Shown here piece by piece: positions 1 through 7,124 of a DNA stretch of 64,000 bases. The position numbers and the translations under genes are program-made. Source of the stretch: Pseudomonas lini (GTDB lineage: Bacteria; Pseudomonadota; Gammaproteobacteria; Pseudomonadales; Pseudomonadaceae); the NCBI RefSeq assembly GCF_030812475.1, contig NZ_JAUSSR010000010.1, positions 124,001 through 188,000 of the forward strand. The letters are read 5' to 3'. The first letter of the stretch is position 1, and each line of letters opens with the position of its first letter. Under the pieces are notes generated by a model. The model worked only from the letters and a program-made list of their open reading frames with translations, was not told where the DNA came from and did no database searches.

Positions 1-408
1 GATCCGCGGATCAAGAGCGACCTGACTGAACAACGCGTGCGCCAATCGGTCGCCGATCAGCTCGATCAGCGCGGCTTGCGTCCGGCCGCCCCCGGTACCC
101 GGGGTGACTTGAGCGTGCAGACCTATCTGATCGTCGAAGAGCGCCAGCAACTCGTGACCACCAACTATGGCGGCGCTTGGGGCAACCCATGGAATGGCTA
201 CTGGGGCGGGCCGATGTACAACGAAACCCGCAACGTCAGCTACAAGGTGGCGACCATCCAGATCGACCTGCTCGATGGCAAGGACGGCAAGCTGGTGTGG
301 CGCGGCAGTGATGAACAAATGCTCAGCCGTTCACCCAACCCCGCTGATCGCAGCGCGGCGATACGAGAAACGGTTGGACGGGTGCTGGCCAACTATCCGC
401 CCAGATAA
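1..408 (+). CDS. DUF4136 domain protein, 3' part only
   Basis: The reading frame is open from the first base, so the start and any lipoprotein signal lie outside the window; 135 residues and the stop remain. The visible part contains VADQLDQRGLRP, then a stretch rich in Gly, Trp and Tyr (NYGGAWGNPWNGYWGG), then TIQIDLLDGKDGKLVWRG and a C-terminal ETVGRVLANYPPR. This arrangement is typical of DUF4136, a family of small exported lipoproteins of unknown function. The assignment rests on family resemblance. Confidence 0.75.
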   Translation, partial: DPRIKSDLTEQRVRQSVADQLDQRGLRPAAPGTRGDLSVQTYLIVEERQQLVTTNYGGAWGNPWNGYWGGPMYNETRNVSYKVATIQIDLLDGKDGKLVWRGSDEQMLSRSPNPADRSAAIRETVGRVLANYPPR

Positions 409-561
409 CCATCACGGCGTTTCCGGGAGGGGGGCGCCTCACGTTGCGCAGGCGCCGCTGTTCACCGATCTGCGTGGCGAGTTGCCGGCGCGCATGGGCG
501 ATAGTGGGGGTTCGAGCATCAATCGCCGATGTCCGGCACCTGCATCAGTGCAACGATCGAG

Positions 562-1416
562 TCAGGCAACAGGCCGCCAATGCCCGACCATATGCTCAAG
601 ATCCCCCGCACCCACCAGTTGAAAATCGCCACTGGAGCCGGCCGCGCTGGACAGCAGCGTCACCTCGCTCGGCAACCGCACCGGCTTCCTGAACTGCACC
701 GCCAGCTCGACATTCGATGCCGGCAGGTGCTCATTCAGCGCCGCGAGTGTCCGGGCCTTGTTCCACAACCCATGGGCGATGGCGGTCGGGAAGCCGAACA
801 GCCTGGCGCTGACGGCACTCAGGTGAATCGGGTTGTAGTCGCCGGACACCTTGGCGTACTGCCGGCCAATGTCCGCCGGCGCTTGCCACCGGGCCACCTC
901 CATCAATTCCAGCGTCGATGCCAACACTTCCTCGACAGGCTCGCCATCCAGTTTTACGCCCCGGCACAGCATCTGGCTTTGCGCTTCCCACAACACGCCC
1001 AACTGATCGTCGAGGGTCGTCACCAGGTCGAACGTTGCACCTTTGGCATGGGGTTGCAGGTTCTGTACCTGCACGCTGACCCGCGCGCGATTGACCCCGC
1101 CCATCGGCCGCAGGATGCGGATGCGGTTGCTCAGGTGTATCAACCCCAGCAGTGGAAACGGAAATGCCTTGTCAGTGAGCAATTGCATCTGCAAGGCAAA
1201 CGCCAGGATGTGTGGGTAGGTGGGGGGCAGCAAACCGTTGTCGGCAAAGCCGCAGACCTTGCGATAGGCCGCCAGGCGCTGCGGATCGACCGTGATCCAG
1301 CAGCGCAGACCTGCAGCCGGCAGCGTAGTGCCGGTGATTTTGCGTCGAGTCGCGGCCTTTACATAGAGGTCCGGCAGACTAGGTTCGCGGTTGAGTGTGT
1401 GCCATTCGATGATCAT
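562..1416 (-). CDS. MaoC-like (R)-hydratase, HtdX type
   Basis: 284 residues. The C-terminal half has the MaoC hot-dog hydratase signature YAKVSGDYNPIHLS (about residues 187-200, with Asp193 and His198 as the likely catalytic pair) followed by FPTAIAHGLWNKART. The N-terminal half looks like a second, degenerate hot-dog domain, as in two-domain hydratases. Expected reaction: reversible hydration of trans-2-enoyl-CoA to (R)-3-hydroxyacyl-CoA. It starts 2 bases after the stop of the FabG4-like gene, so the two are co-transcribed. With the divergent thiolase they give hydratase, reductase and thiolase activities. In mycobacteria the gene next to fabG4 (htdX) is of this type. The physiological chain length is unknown. 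Confidence 0.8.
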   Translation of the reverse strand: MIIEWHTLNREPSLPDLYVKAATRRKITGTTLPAAGLRCWITVDPQRLAAYRKVCGFADNGLLPPTYPHILAFALQMQLLTDKAFPFPLLGLIHLSNRIRILRPMGGVNRARVSVQVQNLQPHAKGATFDLVTTLDDQLGVLWEAQSQMLCRGVKLDGEPVEEVLASTLELMEVARWQAPADIGRQYAKVSGDYNPIHLSAVSARLFGFPTAIAHGLWNKARTLAALNEHLPASNVELAVQFRKPVRLPSEVTLLSSAAGSSGDFQLVGAGDLEHMVGHWRPVA

Positions 1417-1418
1417 GC

Positions 1419-2771
1419 CTAAGCCCCCAGAACACTTTGGCCACAGACGCGCAATGCTTGCCCGGTGAACGCCCCGGTGCCGGGTTGCGCGAGCCAGGCC
1501 ACCGCTTCGGCGACGTCTTGCGGCAAGCCGCCCTGGCCGAGGGAACTCATGCGTCGCCCGGCTTCTCGCAGACCGAATGGCAGGTGCGCGGTCATCTGGG
1601 TTTCAATGAAGCCTGGCGCCACCGCGTTGATGCTGATGCCGCGCGCCTTCAACAGCGGCGCCCAGGCCTGAGCCAGGCCGATCAGCCCGGCCTTGCTTGC
1701 CGCATAGTTGGTTTGCCCGCGATTGCCGGCGATGCCACTGATGGAGGCCAACAGGATCACCCTGCCGTCGTCCTGCAAGGTGCCGCTGTCGAGCAGCGCC
1801 TTGGTCAGCACCTGCGGCGCATTGAGATTGACCGCCAGCACGGCATCCCAGAATTCCGGGGTCATGTTGGCCAGGGTTTTGTCCCGGGTGATGCCGGCGT
1901 TGTGCACGACAATGTCGATGCCGTCGGGCAATTGCTCGATCAACTGCGCGGCGGCGTCTTCGGCGCAGATGTCCAGCGTGATGCCGCGCCCGCCGAGGCG
2001 GGCGGCGAGGGCCTCGAGATCGGTCTTGGCCGTCGGCACGTCCAGCAGAATCACGTCGGCGCCGTCACGGGCGAGGGTTTCGGCAATGGACGCACCAATG
2101 CCGCGTGCCGCGCCGGTGACCAGCGCCTTGCGACCCGACAGCGGGCGAGTCCAGTCCGTCACCTGCGTATTGCAGGCGTCCAGGCGAACGACTTGTCCGG
2201 AAACGAAAGCGCTTTTGGGCGAGAGGAAAAACCGCAACGGTCCTTCCAGTTGATCCTCGGCACCATCACCGACCTGGATCAGTTGCAAGGTGCCCCCGCC
2301 GCGCATTTCCTTGGCCAGCGACCGGCTGAAACCTTCCAGGGCCCGCTGGGCGCTGGCGGCGAACGGGTCGCTCAAAGACTGCGGTGCCCGCCCCAGGATC
2401 ACCAGATGGGCGCCGTGATCAAGGTTTTTCATCAGCGGCTGGAAGAATTCGCGCAGCTGTTTGAGCTGGTCGGTCTGTATCAGATCGCTGGCATCGAACA
2501 CCACGGCCTTGAGTTTCGGTCCGTGACCGGGAATCCACGCCGTGGCCATTGAAGGGTCGGTGCCGTAACTGTAAATCGCGTCGGTCAGGCGGTTGGCGAA
2601 GGCACCGACTTTTTCCGCCAGCGGCCCGCCGCCGATCAGCAGCGCCCCCTCGATCGGGCGCAGCCGCCCGGCTTGCCAGCGCTCCAGTCGTACCGGCGAC
2701 GGCAGACCCAGGGCCCCGACCAGACGATGGCCGATGGACGAATTGGCGAACTCGATATAGCGGTCAGACAT
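1419..2771 (-). CDS. Long-chain-type 3-oxoacyl reductase, FabG4-like SDR
   Basis: 450 residues, nearly twice the length of housekeeping FabG. Residues 1 to about 208 form an N-terminal domain with a degenerate nucleotide-binding fold. The catalytic short-chain dehydrogenase domain follows: TGAARGIGASIAE (219-231) for NAD(P) binding, NAG at 291-293, and Ser345, Tyr356 and Lys360 (in SGIAGN and YAASKAG) as catalytic residues. This architecture matches the high-molecular-weight FabG (FabG4) class, which reduces 3-oxoacyl-CoA and usually prefers NADH. First gene of a two-gene operon with the hydratase; 299 bases separate it from the divergent thiolase. Confidence 0.85.
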   Translation of the reverse strand: MSDRYIEFANSSIGHRLVGALGLPSPVRLERWQAGRLRPIEGALLIGGGPLAEKVGAFANRLTDAIYSYGTDPSMATAWIPGHGPKLKAVVFDASDLIQTDQLKQLREFFQPLMKNLDHGAHLVILGRAPQSLSDPFAASAQRALEGFSRSLAKEMRGGGTLQLIQVGDGAEDQLEGPLRFFLSPKSAFVSGQVVRLDACNTQVTDWTRPLSGRKALVTGAARGIGASIAETLARDGADVILLDVPTAKTDLEALAARLGGRGITLDICAEDAAAQLIEQLPDGIDIVVHNAGITRDKTLANMTPEFWDAVLAVNLNAPQVLTKALLDSGTLQDDGRVILLASISGIAGNRGQTNYAASKAGLIGLAQAWAPLLKARGISINAVAPGFIETQMTAHLPFGLREAGRRMSSLGQGGLPQDVAEAVAWLAQPGTGAFTGQALRVCGQSVLGA

Positions 2772-2910
2772 GGAACGCGCTCCAGCGGCTGGGGTTCAAA
2801 ATGTGGACCACGAATGGCAATCAGTCGTTCGATCCACGGGATTAGGCCTACGCTTGATCACAGCAGAATAGTTGAAGCTGGGATTAGGTCTCGCGGGTGA
2901 ATGCAGACAG

Positions 2911-3030
2911 TGTGGGAGCGGCGGTGCGACGATTCGACTTGCTCGCGAAGACGGAGTGTCAGGCGACTTAGATTGAGAATGTGCCGGCCCCTTCGCGAGC
3001 AAGTCGAATCGTCGCACCGCCGCTCCCACA
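2911..3030. repeat. REPIN (paired inverted REP)
   Basis: Two REP half-sites in inverted orientation around a spacer of about 40 bases. The left half begins TGTGGGAGCGGCGGTGCGAC and the right half is its complement, so the DNA can form one long hairpin. It lies in the divergent promoter region between the FabG4-like gene and the thiolase. The half-site carries the variant GCGGCGGTGCGACGATTCGA instead of the more common GCGAGCCTGCTCGCGAA. Confidence 0.9.
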
Positions 3031-3070
3031 GTGTTCAGTGTTCACCTTGGATATTTTGAAGGAGCTTTTC

Positions 3071-4348
3071 ATGACTCAACCGCGTCGCGTCGCGATTATC
3101 GGCGGTAACCGTATCCCTTTCGCCCGCTCCAACGGGCCCTACGCCACCGCCAGTAACCAGGCGATGCTCACCGCCGCGCTCGAGGGCCTGATCGAACGCT
3201 ACAACCTGCACGGCCTGCGCATCGGTGAAGTGGCAGCCGGGGCGGTGCTCAAGCATTCCCGGGATTTCAACCTGACCCGCGAGTGCGTCCTCGGCTCGCG
3301 GCTATCACCGACCACCCCGGCCTACGATATCCAGCAAGCCTGCGGCACCGGCCTTGAGGCGGCGCTGCTGGTGGCGAACAAGATCGCCCTCGGGCAGATC
3401 GAATGCGGTATTGCCGGTGGCGTCGACACCACTTCGGACGCGCCGATCGGCGTCAACGAAGGCTTGCGCAAGATTCTGCTGCAGGCCAATCGCGCCAGGA
3501 CCACGGGCGACAAACTGAAAACCTTTCTACAGGTGCGCCCCCATCATTTGGTCCCTGAACTGCCGCGCAACGGCGAACCGCGAACCCGCCTGTCCATGGG
3601 CGAGCACTGCGAGTTGATGGCCCAGACCTGGGAGATTCCACGGGAGGAGCAGGATCAACTGGCCCTCGAAAGCCACCAGAAACTGGCCGCGTCCTACAGC
3701 GAAGGCTGGCACAACGATCTGATGACCCCCTTCCTCGGCCTGACTCGCGACAACAACCTGCGCCCGGACCTGACCCTGGAAAAACTCGCCTCGCTCAAAC
3801 CGGCGTTCGAGAAAAGTGCCAGGGGCACCCTGACCGCGGGCAACTCCACCCCGCTCACCGATGGCGCGTCGCTGGTGCTGTTGGGCAGTGAGGAATGGGC
3901 GAAGGAACGTGGGTTGCCGATCCTCGCTTACCTGCGCGATGGCGAAGCGGCGGCGGTGGACTTCGTCAAGGGTGCCGAAGGGCTGTTGATGGCGCCGGCC
4001 TATGCCGTGCCGCGTTTGTTGGCGCGCAATGGCCTGAATTTGCAGGACTTCGATTACTACGAAATCCACGAAGCCTTCGCCGCTCAGGTGCTGTGCACAT
4101 TGAAGGCCTGGGAAGATCCACACTATTGCCAAACCCGCCTTGGCCTCGCCGCGCCGCTCGGTGCCATCGACCGCAGCCGACTCAACGTCAAAGGCAGTTC
4201 ACTGGCGGCCGGGCATCCGTTTGCCGCCACCGGCGGGCGCATTGTCGCCAACCTGGCGAAATTGCTCGATGCCGCAGGCAAGGGGCGGGGCTTGATCTCG
4301 ATTTGCGCCGCGGGTGGTCAGGGCGTAACGGCGATTATCGAGCGCTGA
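3071..4348 (+). CDS. Acetyl-CoA C-acyltransferase (FadA2/FadI-type thiolase)
   Basis: 425 residues from the ATG at 3071, preceded by GAAGGAG at 3058-3064; a longer in-frame extension runs into the REPIN and is rejected. The nucleophilic cysteine is Cys91 in QQACGTGLEA. The C-terminal half has SSLAAGHPFAATGGR (His) and SICAAGGQGVTAII (second Cys), as in thiolases. Expected reaction: thiolytic cleavage of 3-oxoacyl-CoA, or the reverse condensation. Insertions around residues 150-190 place it nearer FadI/FadA2 than biosynthetic PhaA. It is divergent from the reductase-hydratase pair and probably belongs to the same pathway. Confidence 0.88.
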   Translation: MTQPRRVAIIGGNRIPFARSNGPYATASNQAMLTAALEGLIERYNLHGLRIGEVAAGAVLKHSRDFNLTRECVLGSRLSPTTPAYDIQQACGTGLEAALLVANKIALGQIECGIAGGVDTTSDAPIGVNEGLRKILLQANRARTTGDKLKTFLQVRPHHLVPELPRNGEPRTRLSMGEHCELMAQTWEIPREEQDQLALESHQKLAASYSEGWHNDLMTPFLGLTRDNNLRPDLTLEKLASLKPAFEKSARGTLTAGNSTPLTDGASLVLLGSEEWAKERGLPILAYLRDGEAAAVDFVKGAEGLLMAPAYAVPRLLARNGLNLQDFDYYEIHEAFAAQVLCTLKAWEDPHYCQTRLGLAAPLGAIDRSRLNVKGSSLAAGHPFAATGGRIVANLAKLLDAAGKGRGLISICAAGGQGVTAIIER

Positions 4349-4353
4349 TGAAG

Positions 4354-4458
4354 TGTGGGAGCGGGCTTGCTCGCGAAGGCGGTGGGTCAGTCGACATCGA
4401 TGGCGACTGACCCACCGCCTTCGCGAGCAAGTCGAATTGTCGCACCGCCGCTCCCACA
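4354..4458. repeat. REPIN downstream of the thiolase
   Basis: Inverted pair of REP half-sites (TGTGGGAGCGGGCTTGCTCG on the left; ..CGCTCCCACA on the right) beginning 6 bases after the thiolase stop. The halves are hybrid: the left resembles the common class, the right the GTGCGAC-type class. The transcript would form a long hairpin at the 3' end of the thiolase mRNA. There is no T-run, so it more likely protects the 3' end than terminates transcription. Confidence 0.85.
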
Positions 4459-4549
4459 TTGTACTGCGACCGACTTAAATGCGTTTGTAAGAAGGTTAGA
4501 CTTGGCATAACGTTGGCTTTACTACCGTCTTGCGACATAAGGCCAGTCA

Positions 4550-5341
4550 ATGCCGACTAACGGACAGCATACCCTCGAGCGGACGATCCCCACCCTGACA
4601 GCATTGCCCCGTCCGCTGTTCGCCCGGGCGGAAAGCCTCAATGCCGGTTCCTGGACTCCGTCCCATCGCCACGACTGGGTGCAGTTTTCCTACGCCATCA
4701 GCGGCGTTCTAGGGGTACACACCGCCGAGGGCAGTTTCTTTGCGCCGCCGCAGTGGGGCATCTGGATTCCAGCGGATCTCGAACACCAGGTGGTGACTTC
4801 GATGCGCGCCGAAATGCGCAGCCTCTATGTGCGCCGCGAGGATTGCCTATGGGCTCACGGGCGTTGCCGGGTGCTCGAGGTGACGCCGCTGGCCCGGGAG
4901 CTGATCAAGCATTTTTGCCTGCTGCCGGTGGAATATCCACAGGGTGACAGCCAGGAAACGCGGTTGGTGAATGTGCTGCTGGATCAGTTGGCGAGTCTGC
5001 CGGAAGTGGAGTTCTCTCTGCCGTTGCCGCGCCATCAACGGCTGCTGGGGTTGTGCAACGAGCTGCTTGAAAACCCTGAGCAAAACGTGACCTTGCAAGA
5101 ATGGGCGCAGCGGTTGGGCACATCGGAGAAAACCCTGATGCGGCTGTTTCAGCGGGAAACCGGGCTGAGCTTTCGAGGGTGGCGCCAGCGGATGCGCTTG
5201 CTGTCGTCGTTGAAATGGCTGGAGGAGGGGAATAGCGTGACCAACGCCGCGCTGTCCTGCGGGTATGACTCGACGTCGGCGTTCATTGCGGCATTCAAAG
5301 GGTTGTTCGGGTTTACTCCCGGCGAGCTCTTCAAGCAGTGA
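4550..5341 (+). CDS. AraC-family transcriptional regulator
   Basis: 263 residues. The N-terminal part (about 15-110) is cupin-like: HRHDWVQFSYAISGVL and the segment APPQWGIWIPADLEHQV resemble the ligand-binding domain of AraC regulators. Residues from about 165 form the double helix-turn-helix DNA-binding domain (VTLQEWAQRLGTSEKTLMRL, then VTNAALSCGYDSTSAFIAAF). The ending FTPGELF is usual for the family. It stands alone, so the target is not shown by context; the neighbouring fatty-acyl genes or its own promoter are possible. Confidence 0.88.
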   Translation: MPTNGQHTLERTIPTLTALPRPLFARAESLNAGSWTPSHRHDWVQFSYAISGVLGVHTAEGSFFAPPQWGIWIPADLEHQVVTSMRAEMRSLYVRREDCLWAHGRCRVLEVTPLARELIKHFCLLPVEYPQGDSQETRLVNVLLDQLASLPEVEFSLPLPRHQRLLGLCNELLENPEQNVTLQEWAQRLGTSEKTLMRLFQRETGLSFRGWRQRMRLLSSLKWLEEGNSVTNAALSCGYDSTSAFIAAFKGLFGFTPGELFKQ

Positions 5342-5353
5342 CGATGTTTGAGC

Positions 5354-6391
5354 TTATTCAGCAGGCAACAACAACCGTTGGCCCGCCATCAACAATGACA
5401 ACCGACTCAAACTCATCCACGGTGAACCCGCGGCCTGGCCCTTGATCTGCGCATCGATGCGCTGCGCTTCCAGCAACAACTGCGCCCAGCGTTGCGCCGG
5501 GTAGCGTTGCAGGGCTTTGCTCATCAGAGGTTTGCGTTTATCCCAGATCGGCGGTCGCGCAGCGCTGAAAGCCTTGTCCAGCGGAACGCCCTGGCTGTAT
5601 TGCAATGACAGGTTGGCCAGCACGCGCAGCTCCCGGGCCAGGGCCCAGAGAATCACCGGTGGCTCGACGCCTTCACCCCGTAGTCCTTCAAGCATGCGCA
5701 AGGCATGTGCCGCTTCACCGTTGAGAATGGCGTCGGTCAGACCGAAGACATCGAAGCGCGCACTGTCGGCCACCGCCGCTTGCACGGTTTCAACGGTGAT
5801 CTGCCCGCCCTCGGCCATCAGCTTGAGTTTTTCGATTTCCTGGGCGGCCGCCAGCAAGTTGCCCTCGACCCGGGCAGCGATCAGTTCCACTGCGTCCTGG
5901 CTGGCGGACAGCCCGGCCTGGGACAACCGTTGACGGATCCAGCTCGGCAGCTGGTTGGCATCCACCGGCCAGATTTGCACGAACTGGGTGTGCTGGCCTT
6001 CGACCAGTGCCTTGCCCCACTTGGTTTTCTGTGCACTGCCGTCCAGCTTGGGCAGGCTGATCAACAACACCGTGTCGTCGGCCGGACGCGAGCAGTACTC
6101 GATGAACGCAGCGGCCCCTTTGTCACCGGGTTTACCAGATGGCAGGCGCAATTCAAGCAGGCGTTTTTCGGCGAACAGCGACATGCTCGCGCCGGCCTGC
6201 AACAACGTCCCCCAGTCGAAACTGGCATCGGCGGCAAAGACTTGACGTTCGTCGAAGCCCTGTTGGCGAGCGGCGGCACGAATGGCGTCGGCGGCTTCCT
6301 GACACAGCAAGGGGTCGTCGCCACTGATGATGTAGACCGGCGCGAGGGTGCCTTGCAGGTGCTTGGCGAGTTGGGCGGGAGCGAGTTTCAT
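5354..6391 (-). CDS. holA: DNA polymerase III subunit delta
   Basis: 345 residues, the usual length for HolA. The N-terminus MKLAPAQLAKHLQGTLAPVY followed by ISGDDPLLCQEAADAIR is characteristic. Delta is the clamp-opening subunit of the clamp loader (with HolB and DnaX) and loads the beta clamp at primed sites. It lies downstream of lptE on the same strand after a 39-base gap that contains a perfect 8-bp hairpin. The order leuS-lptE-holA is the conserved arrangement in gamma-proteobacteria. Confidence 0.95.
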   Translation of the reverse strand: MKLAPAQLAKHLQGTLAPVYIISGDDPLLCQEAADAIRAAARQQGFDERQVFAADASFDWGTLLQAGASMSLFAEKRLLELRLPSGKPGDKGAAAFIEYCSRPADDTVLLISLPKLDGSAQKTKWGKALVEGQHTQFVQIWPVDANQLPSWIRQRLSQAGLSASQDAVELIAARVEGNLLAAAQEIEKLKLMAEGGQITVETVQAAVADSARFDVFGLTDAILNGEAAHALRMLEGLRGEGVEPPVILWALARELRVLANLSLQYSQGVPLDKAFSAARPPIWDKRKPLMSKALQRYPAQRWAQLLLEAQRIDAQIKGQAAGSPWMSLSRLSLLMAGQRLLLPAE

Positions 6392-6403
6392 AGAAGAGGG
6401 CGA

Positions 6404-6425
6404 ACGGGGCGCCGGGACGCCCCGT
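6404..6425 (-). other. Intra-operon hairpin between lptE and holA
   Basis: Perfect 8-bp inverted repeat ACGGGGCG / CGCCCCGT with a 6-base loop. No T-run follows on the coding strand, so it is not a clear intrinsic terminator. It could slow ribosomes or polymerase, or define an mRNA processing point that sets the lptE to holA ratio. Confidence 0.5.
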
Positions 6426-6430
6426 AACGC

Positions 6431-7036
6431 TTACTGCTGCGGCAGTTCGACAGGCGACTGACGCGGCGTTTGCGCTTCAGCCTTCTGCGCCGCTTCCAAT
6501 GCCGCGGCTTCAGCCCTGGCGCGGGCCTCGGCGGTCTGTTGCAGCTGCTCCAGTTGGGTCGGGGTCAGCTGCTGCAGGCGCAGCATCATGCGTTGAACCA
6601 GTTCACGACGTATGTCCTTGCGAGCGTCATTGGCTTCCTGGTCGGAACCCACCAGGTTGTTGCCGTCGTGGATGAAGACTTTCTGCACTTCGAGCTTGTC
6701 GCTCATCAGTGGCAAGTTGCCCTGGCCATTGATGTCATAGCTGAGCACAGTGCTCAGCTGATACTCGCCAGTGCGGCCGGCGCCTGCGTAGCTGAGGATG
6801 CGCTGGCTTTCCTGCTCGCCGGTCAGCACCAGTTTGTAAGGGGCGCCGCTGTAGAGCTTGACGCCGCTGCTTTCCAGCACCTGACGCATTTGGGTCACGG
6901 TCGGGCCGTAGGCATCGCGGGCGCTCAGGTCGAGTTCCTTGATCGCCAGCTCGGTGGTGCCGGTGCCGCGCAGCTGGAAACCGCAGGCGCTCAGCAGAAC
7001 GGCGAGGCCCATCACCAGCAAATTGCGTTTGATCAT
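6431..7036 (-). CDS. lptE: LPS-assembly lipoprotein LptE
   Basis: 201 residues from the ATG at 7036, preceded by AAGGGGAACAACAAG. An ATG 36 bases upstream has no ribosome-binding site. A lipoprotein signal ends in LLSAC with Cys18 as the lipidated residue, followed by GFQLRGTG, the typical start of mature LptE. LptE plugs the LptD barrel in the outer membrane and helps insert lipopolysaccharide. The last 40 residues are a low-complexity Ala/Glu/Gln tail (ARARAEAAALEAAQKAEAQ), common in pseudomonad LptE. Second gene of leuS-lptE-holA. Confidence 0.95.
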   Translation of the reverse strand: MIKRNLLVMGLAVLLSACGFQLRGTGTTELAIKELDLSARDAYGPTVTQMRQVLESSGVKLYSGAPYKLVLTGEQESQRILSYAGAGRTGEYQLSTVLSYDINGQGNLPLMSDKLEVQKVFIHDGNNLVGSDQEANDARKDIRRELVQRMMLRLQQLTPTQLEQLQQTAEARARAEAAALEAAQKAEAQTPRQSPVELPQQ

Positions 7037-7093
7037 CTTGTTGTTCCCCTTGAAACCAGGTGGGCCGATCATGCGACCCGAAAGGTTTTGTTC

Positions 7094-7116
7094 GGCGCCA
7101 GGCTGGGCCTGGCGCC
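7094..7116 (-). other. Intra-operon hairpin between leuS and lptE
   Basis: Perfect 9-bp inverted repeat GGCGCCAGG / CCTGGCGCC with a 5-base loop, 9 bases downstream of the leuS stop. The coding strand downstream reads GAACAAAACC, with no T-run, so full termination is not expected. It may partly uncouple abundant leuS expression from lptE-holA. Confidence 0.5.
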
Positions 7117-7124
7117 TGATCCAC

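Noticed and set aside
529..1422. A 297-codon plus-strand frame antisense to the MaoC gene
   Set aside because: It mirrors the MaoC hydratase, which has intact motifs and operon context; the antisense translation has no recognisable domain.
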